Source of the DNA: Clostridiales bacterium
GTDB taxonomy: Bacteria > Bacillota > Clostridia > Lachnospirales > Lachnospiraceae
NCBI GenBank assembly: GCA_018369015.1
Contig: JAGZDD010000152.1
Location: forward strand, 1-9,571
DNA: 9,571 nucleotides
Direction: 5' to 3'
The stretch's first letter is position 1; the number at the start of each line of letters is the position of its first letter. The notes below the pieces were generated by a model. It did no database searches and had not been told where the DNA came from. It saw only the letters and a list, made by a program, of their open reading frames with translations. Both the position numbers and the translations under genes were made by a program. Positions 6,065-9,571 of the stretch are shown here, one piece after another.

Positions 6065-7417
6065 ATGGGAAAAAAGAAAGCGCTGACTTTTGTTCTGGAT
6101 AAAAATCCATATTACCAAATGAGCAAAATTGATATAGATAAATACCCACAGGAATTTTGGGATATTAATGAAACAATTAATGAGCTGGCATATCTTACAC
6201 ACAGTTATTTCAGATACTATGGTAAATTTCCGTCTAAAATCGGGAAACTCATAATTGATGATTTGAACGGCAGATGTGCGATAACTCCATCAAATGACTT
6301 TGTGCTTGATAACTATGCCGGATCAGGTACAACTTTAGTAGAAGCAAAATTACGTAACTATGATTCCTTTGGTATTGATATAAATCCGTTTGCAGTTTTA
6401 GCATGTAAGGTTAAAACAAGGAATTATAACGTGTCTTCATTAAGAAAATATTGGGCGGAACTATTCAATGAAATATCCGCTTATAACTATGCACTATTAA
6501 CACCAGATGAACATCAGCTTATCTTTGCTGACATTAGTGAAGAAATAACCGCAAGTATACTGCATGAAATTGAATTATTTAAAGCAAATAACGCTGATGC
6601 CCAAAAATGGTTTACCACAAATGCTATAATAGGCCTTGCAATAATTAAACGTTTGTTATTAAAACGCCCTGTCAGCAAGGAACGTGATTTCTTTGAGCTC
6701 GCCTATTTTGCTATAATCAGGCGTGTTTCTACAGCGCACGATGGTGAAGTCCGCCCACATGTGAATAAGAAAAAACGCGAAAGAAATGTGATGGATGCAT
6801 ATGCAAAAAAAATATCTGAAATGATTGACTTAATGGCGGAATGGAATCGTGCTACACATGAAACGGTTCTTTCAGACGCTATACTATGCGACAATGCTTC
6901 ACCTTCAGGCGTAACAAATTATATTAACAAATTAAAAAACACAACCCAAAAACAATTAGGCTTAGTTGTCTCCCATCCGCCTTATTTGAATTGTTTTGAC
7001 TATATCCCAGTATACAAATTGAAGTTTATGTGGGCTATAGGATTTGATGATATTTTCTTCGGATATAATTATAAAGATATTAAAGATATGGAGATTAAAT
7101 CATATCCTGCCAGTTCGCCGGAAAACATTGAAAAATATTTCTCACATAATAGAAAAGTATATGAAATAGTATTTGAAAATCTCAAAAAAGGCGGTTATTG
7201 TTGCATTGTTATAGGCGATTGTACATTACAGGAGAATCTATTTGAAGTACACAAAACATTCATTTCTATGTTAGAAAGCATAGGCTTTATTACCGATAAA
7301 ATTGCCTATAGAAGTACATCTTATGGAATCGGACAATATGCTTATCGTCACAGAGCAGATTATAACGAAGCGGCCAACAGAAAAAAAGATGGAATCTTGT
7401 TTTTCAGAAAACCATAA
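6065..7417 (+). CDS. DNA methyltransferase of a restriction-modification system
   Basis: Amino-group DNA methyltransferase expected to protect the host by methylating the site cut by the neighbouring endonuclease, using S-adenosylmethionine. In 450 residues the motifs run: HSYFRYYGKFP (46-56), resembling the HxFhxYPAKF segment before motif I; motif I DNYAGSGTTLVEA (82-94, AdoMet loop); motif II GIDINP (103-108); a long middle section (about 120-295), possibly containing the target-recognition region; the catalytic motif IV SHPPY (303-307) continuing LNCFDY; and GGYCCIVIGD (376-385). The X-PPY form with the trailing LNxxDY resembles m4C/m6A enzymes usually reading TSPPY, and here His replaces Ser before PPY. 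The modified base and target cannot be told. GAGGA at 6055-6059 supports the ATG. Base composition is AT-rich (line 6181-6240 is 33% GC against 47% for 5341-5400 in the deacetylase), indicating acquisition. It converges with the endonuclease gene. Confidence 0.85.
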   Translation: MGKKKALTFVLDKNPYYQMSKIDIDKYPQEFWDINETINELAYLTHSYFRYYGKFPSKIGKLIIDDLNGRCAITPSNDFVLDNYAGSGTTLVEAKLRNYDSFGIDINPFAVLACKVKTRNYNVSSLRKYWAELFNEISAYNYALLTPDEHQLIFADISEEITASILHEIELFKANNADAQKWFTTNAIIGLAIIKRLLLKRPVSKERDFFELAYFAIIRRVSTAHDGEVRPHVNKKKRERNVMDAYAKKISEMIDLMAEWNRATHETVLSDAILCDNASPSGVTNYINKLKNTTQKQLGLVVSHPPYLNCFDYIPVYKLKFMWAIGFDDIFFGYNYKDIKDMEIKSYPASSPENIEKYFSHNRKVYEIVFENLKKGGYCCIVIGDCTLQENLFEVHKTFISMLESIGFITDKIAYRSTSYGIGQYAYRHRADYNEAANRKKDGILFFRKP

Positions 7418-7447
7418 ATGAAAGCAGGGAAAACCCTGCTTTCATTT
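7416..7447. terminator. Bidirectional terminator shared by methyltransferase and endonuclease genes
   Basis: A perfect 14-bp stem: AAATGAAAGCAGGG (7416-7429) and CCCTGCTTTCATTT (7434-7447) around an AAAA loop. The arms start inside the methyltransferase TAA (7415-7417) and end inside the endonuclease TAA (7446-7448, minus strand). A/T-rich stem ends give short U-runs in both directions, so it should terminate both convergent transcripts. Confidence 0.85.
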
Positions 7448-8549
7448 ACATTACTGGAATAACAGCAAGAGAATCATTTGCATAATTAAACCTGACATAT
7501 TTCTTGATTTCTATATCGTAAAACACTCTATTTTCATAGTAAGCTAAAATATCATTGACAGCTTGCCGCACCTGCTGGTCATTCTCAAATTCTCGTTTGG
7601 AAATTTTATCAAGCATATGGCCGCCGAAGCGTTCCTCAAATACTTCAAATGCTTTAATAATAATCGCATCAGGAACAATTACATTATGGTCAATACAAGT
7701 TTTTATTACATTTCTTGATTTTTCTTCCCAGTGGGAAAACTCACACAAGACATGAACAAAAGTCATGTGTTTCTGCCCGGCTGGAACTTCCTCTTTTCCC
7801 CAATATCCATCAACCTTTTTACGCAAGTCCATTGCGACAAAAGAGGCCTGCTTTGCTTTCTCTATAGTCTGTGGGCCTGTTAAGCAATCAAACAAGGCAA
7901 ATGTAGCTGTTCCATCTGAGATATTCAAAAGCCGAATTGTCTTGCATATACGAATAATTGTAGGAATCTCATCTAACATATTGCCGTGCGCAGTAGTAAC
8001 AAGACAATCATTATTTTCGTCTATAACGACCTTAATATTATCACCGACAGTAAAGACAAATGACCGGTGCAAGGCCGGCGTTGAATTTGCAGAAATATCC
8101 ACTTCTACACAGTCGTTACCTACAAACCTTTTAACGCTTAGCAAAAAAGTAATTGGAACTGGCTGCCAACGCCCGGAAAAATCTATTGAAAACGCGTCAT
8201 GTGCTCTAATTTTTCTCAAATGGCGGTTATTTTTCCCGGATACAGTTTCCTCGACGCCAACACATTTACATTCAATAGCCCCAAAAAGGCGGCGTACGCC
8301 ACAACTTGTATTAAAAAAGCCAAACTCAACTTTATGTCCTGCGGTTGTATATCCTTCGAGTTTCTCCTCAGTTGAAAGTCTTTCTACAAGCTGCGGATTT
8401 TGGTAAACTGCACCCATTGTTAAAATTTCAAGCATATCGCCTATCTTGCGCCCTATCTGATGCCCTTTCAGATTATAGTTAGCAATACACTTATAGACGT
8501 TTGTAATATATGTAAAATCACGTAATTCTGTGTTAATATCAATAATCAT
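7446..8549 (-). CDS. Probable type II restriction endonuclease, PD-(D/E)XK fold, family not recognised
   Basis: No named family is recognised in this 367-residue protein. Its role is inferred from gene context and from a plausible PD-(D/E)XK core near the N-terminus: Glu41 in the helix GDMLEIL, an acidic residue Glu75 in KVEFGFF, and Glu93-Cys-Lys95 at the end of the strand LFGAIECK. This helix-strand-strand order and spacing suits a metal-dependent nuclease cutting duplex DNA. Residues about 100-367 have no motif I can name and would hold the recognition part. No membrane segment or signal is seen. GGAG lies 8-9 nt before the ATG. The gene is convergent with the methyltransferase and divergent from the XRE regulator, 100 bp away, across a shared control region. 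Its -35 (TTTACT) is weak and flanked by the regulator's operator, as expected for an activator-dependent gene. It could be another nuclease type, but a methyltransferase, a controller and this gene together read as a complete R-M system. Confidence 0.7.
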   Translation of the reverse strand: MIIDINTELRDFTYITNVYKCIANYNLKGHQIGRKIGDMLEILTMGAVYQNPQLVERLSTEEKLEGYTTAGHKVEFGFFNTSCGVRRLFGAIECKCVGVEETVSGKNNRHLRKIRAHDAFSIDFSGRWQPVPITFLLSVKRFVGNDCVEVDISANSTPALHRSFVFTVGDNIKVVIDENNDCLVTTAHGNMLDEIPTIIRICKTIRLLNISDGTATFALFDCLTGPQTIEKAKQASFVAMDLRKKVDGYWGKEEVPAGQKHMTFVHVLCEFSHWEEKSRNVIKTCIDHNVIVPDAIIIKAFEVFEERFGGHMLDKISKREFENDQQVRQAVNDILAYYENRVFYDIEIKKYVRFNYANDSLAVIPVM

Positions 8550-8570
8550 TTTTATCTCTCCGAATTAGCC

Positions 8571-8599
8571 TTTACAAGCCTTTTCTCCTATGATATAAT
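8571..8599 (+). promoter_or_regulatory. Regulator gene promoter
   Basis: -35 TTTACA (8571-8576) and a perfect -10 TATAAT (8594-8599) with a 17-base spacer make the strongest promoter of the island. The start is expected near 8606. Its -10 overlaps the -10 of the opposing endonuclease promoter (8590-8595), so polymerase can occupy only one of the two at a time. The regulator's operator lies downstream, centred near +20. Confidence 0.75.
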
Positions 8600-8618
8600 C
8601 AGGCCAGCCTAAAGTAAA
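8590..8618 (-). promoter_or_regulatory. Predicted endonuclease promoter
   Basis: On the minus strand, -35 TTTACT (8613-8618, 4 of 6) and -10 TATCAT (8590-8595, 5 of 6) have a 17-base spacer. The start is expected near 8583, leaving a leader of about 33 nt. The 16-bp operator is centred near -42, the classical class II activator position. The promoter is weaker by sequence than the opposing one. Confidence 0.55.
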
Positions 8619-8633
8619 CCGCATATATGCGGT
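8618..8633. promoter_or_regulatory. Operator of the R-M regulator (C-box-like)
   Basis: ACCGCATATATGCGGT is a perfect 16-bp palindrome, repeated with two changes at 6013-6028 in the methyltransferase promoter. It lies after the regulator's own start site (repression) and directly upstream of the endonuclease -35 (activation). That two copies occur only at the promoters of this island is seen directly; binding by the 8650-9048 product is inferred. Confidence 0.75.
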
Positions 8634-8649
8634 ACCCGGAGAATATAAA

Positions 8650-9048
8650 ATGGAAATAGGACATATTTTGAAATATTACAGGACTTTGCACAATCTTACA
8701 CAAAGTGAAGTTGCAGAACTATCAGGTATAAATGAGAAATATTTAGGGCGGATTGAAAGAGGCGAATCCGTTCCTACCATAGATAAAGTTGAGCAATTAT
8801 GCTTAGCTTTTGATATTAGGCTTAGCGATATGCTGATGACTGTTCCAGAAAAGACTGCAATTCAAGCAATGGATATTAATAAGCAAAACAATAATTTAAC
8901 ACCTAAAATTATATATTATTGTAATTGCTGCGGATGCACTTTTCAATCGGCATTATCTGAAACTAGAGCTAATGAAATTCGTTGCCCCGAGTGTAACTGT
9001 TTATTTGACACTGAAAATGGATATATTGAAAAATCTATTGTCTATTAA
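8650..9048 (+). CDS. XRE-family controller (C-protein-like) with C-terminal zinc ribbon
   Basis: Predicted DNA-binding regulator of the restriction-modification genes. Residues about 1-62 form an XRE/Cro helix-turn-helix (ILKYYRTLHNLTQSEVA, then the recognition helix GINEKYLGRIERGES, then the typical PTIDKVEQLCLAFDI). Residues 85-120 form a probable zinc ribbon: C91-x2-C94 or C93-x2-C96 paired with C112-x2-C115, with Cys117 as a spare. Classical C proteins are HTH-only and about 80 residues long, so the 132-residue fusion is unusual; the ribbon could stabilise the dimer, contact polymerase or sense metal or redox state. GGAG (8638-8641) supports the ATG. The gene has the best promoter of the island and sits divergent to the endonuclease, with the operator between them. 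It ends 26 bp before MITE copy 2, with no obvious terminator of its own. A general XRE regulator is the alternative reading. Confidence 0.8.
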   Translation: MEIGHILKYYRTLHNLTQSEVAELSGINEKYLGRIERGESVPTIDKVEQLCLAFDIRLSDMLMTVPEKTAIQAMDINKQNNNLTPKIIYYCNCCGCTFQSALSETRANEIRCPECNCLFDTENGYIEKSIVY

Positions 9049-9074
9049 TTTTATAGCTGCCGCTCGCAATATTA

Positions 9075-9300
9075 GTAACTATTCAGCCATGCGGCTGAGG
9101 AGGGCAAACTTTGGCGCAAGACGTCCGCTGGACGTCTGCCCTGCGCCGACCGAAGCGGAGCGTAGACCGCAAGCTGACTTGCGGAGAGGTTTTGTCATCC
9201 TTAAGTATAGGGCGCTTAGCCCGAATCGAGGATTTAGCCTTGTTGGCGGCGGTGAGCAGCGTTAGCTGCGTAAACCCGAGATGTATGGCTGAATAGTTAC
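9075..9300 (-). mobile_element. MITE copy 2, 226 bp, inverted relative to copy 1
   Basis: The ends GTAACTATTCAGCCAT (9075-9090) and ATGGCTGAATAGTTAC (9285-9300) form perfect 16-bp terminal inverted repeats. The 94 bases 9207-9300, read on the minus strand, match copy 1 (5802-5895) at 87 positions, and the other 23-bp end differs from copy 1 at two positions. The element is about 50 bp longer than copy 1 through an internal segment with extra hairpins: AGACGTCC (9119-9126) with GGACGTCT (9130-9137) inside GGCGC/GCGCC, and CCGCAAG (9167-9173) with CTTGCGG (9178-9184). The flanking octamers CAATATTA (9067-9074) and CAATTATA (9301-9308) agree at 6 of 8, so a target duplication is either decayed or absent. 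No transposase is encoded. Confidence 0.87.
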
Positions 9301-9329
9301 CAATTATACATAATCGGAGGAATTATTTC

Positions 9330-9571
9330 GTGAAATTTTTAGAGGAATTAACAGACCTTGTTTTTCTGGAAGACATTCCGGAAAAATCGGATATTATTTT
9401 CATCCCTGGCAGCGGCTTTGGCGCACTGGCACGCACTGCCGCCAGGCTTTATCACCAGGGGATGGCGCCGCTCATACTGCCGTCCGGCAGGTATGGGAAG
9501 CTTACCGGCCGCTTTGAAGGTTCTAAAGATACGCCGCCTATTTTTCCCAAGCGGCGCTATTCAACAGAATG
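9330..9571 (+). CDS. DUF218 (YdcF/SanA-like) family protein, 5' part only
   Basis: The start is GTG at 9330, chosen because GGAGG (9316-9320) lies nine bases upstream and the frame is open to the window end. The 80 visible residues show the DUF218 opening: a short N-terminal helix, then the strand DIIFIPGSG, the helix ALARTAARLYHQG and the second strand PLILPSGRYGKL. This is the Rossmann-like entry of the YdcF/SanA/ElyC superfamily, members of which are linked to envelope or nucleotide-related roles; no substrate can be given. There is no signal peptide in the visible part. Base composition returns to the GC-richer level of the left half, so the accessory island ends before it. The MITE ends 29 bp upstream and may have separated the gene from its original promoter. 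Confidence 0.75.
   Translation, partial: MKFLEELTDLVFLEDIPEKSDIIFIPGSGFGALARTAARLYHQGMAPLILPSGRYGKLTGRFEGSKDTPPIFPKRRYSTE

Noticed and set aside
5806..6066. Minus-strand reading frame of 86 codons ending LLAAVSSGSCANPRCTAE
   Set aside because: It lies mostly in the MITE, and its tail recurs in copy 2 (frame 9111-9296, +) only because the DNA repeats. It has no plausible ribosome binding site or domain and reads across the insertion junction.
8972..9296. Plus-strand frames overlapping the regulator 3' end and MITE copy 2
   Set aside because: They overlap the well-supported regulator in another frame or fall in the palindromic element. The peptides are rich in Arg, Cys and Ala as expected from hairpin DNA, with no start signals.
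5802..9300. A composite transposon in which the two MITEs moved the R-M genes together
   Set aside because: Copy 1 carries its own perfect 8-bp duplication, and the base after it continues the deacetylase stop codon, so it inserted alone. The outer octamers (CAAAATCC at 5794 and CAATTATA at 9301) do not match each other.
9286..9314. A promoter formed by the end of MITE copy 2 driving the DUF218 gene
   Set aside because: CATAAT at 9309-9314 could be a -10, but the hexamer 17 bases upstream, inside the element, matches TTGACA at only two positions.
1..9571. CRISPR arrays, tRNA or rRNA genes, riboswitches
   Set aside because: No regularly spaced direct repeats, no cloverleaf-like sequence with a TTCGA-type arm in context, and no recognisable riboswitch core were seen on either strand.

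Overview
The window looks like part of the chromosome of an anaerobic Gram-positive bacterium of the class Clostridia, most likely a Lachnospiraceae/Eubacteriaceae-type genome. The grounds are GGAGG-type ribosome binding sites, a PTS trehalose system of Firmicute type, a PdaB-like polysaccharide deacetylase, and moderate GC in the core genes. The species cannot be named from the sequence alone.

Left part (1-4917): a trehalose uptake module. treB (PTS EIIBCA) and treC (phosphotrehalase) form a leftward operon, and treR (GntR/UTRA repressor) is divergent. The 326-base spacer between treB and treR holds a clear promoter for each side (TTGACA-N17-TATTAT leftward, TTGACA-N16-TATAAT rightward). Three copies of a palindrome of the type AACTTGTT-TA-AACAAGTT are placed where a repressor would block both promoters. 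The extreme left edge (1-114) is a run of hairpins whose last arm contains the treC stop codon.

Middle (5019-5983): a membrane-anchored NodB-type polysaccharide deacetylase whose 3' end was altered by a 174-bp non-coding insertion element (5802-5975). The element has 16-bp terminal inverted repeats beginning GTAA and a perfect 8-bp target duplication. Removing the element and one duplication restores a TGA stop directly after codon 261, so the present protein carries 15 residues encoded by the element.

Right part (about 5984-9074): an AT-rich accessory island that reads as a self-regulated restriction-modification system. A DNA methyltransferase (6065-7417, +) converges on a probable PD-(D/E)XK endonuclease (7446-8549, -), with one bidirectional terminator overlapping both stop codons. 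A small regulator (8650-9048, +) with an XRE helix-turn-helix and a zinc-ribbon tail diverges from the endonuclease. A 16-bp palindrome upstream of the regulator recurs with 14/16 identity inside the methyltransferase promoter. Its geometry predicts activation of the endonuclease, self-repression, and repression of the methyltransferase, the logic expected of a controller that delays restriction until DNA is methylated.

A second, 226-bp copy of the insertion element (9075-9300) lies in inverted orientation just beyond the regulator, so the two copies bracket the island. Chromosomal-type sequence resumes with the 5' end of a DUF218 (YdcF/SanA-like) gene that runs off the window.

The most interesting content is the regulatory circuit of the R-M system with its unusual zinc-ribbon controller and unclassified endonuclease, followed by the stop-codon-displacing MITE. 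All family assignments were made by reading motifs, without database searches.
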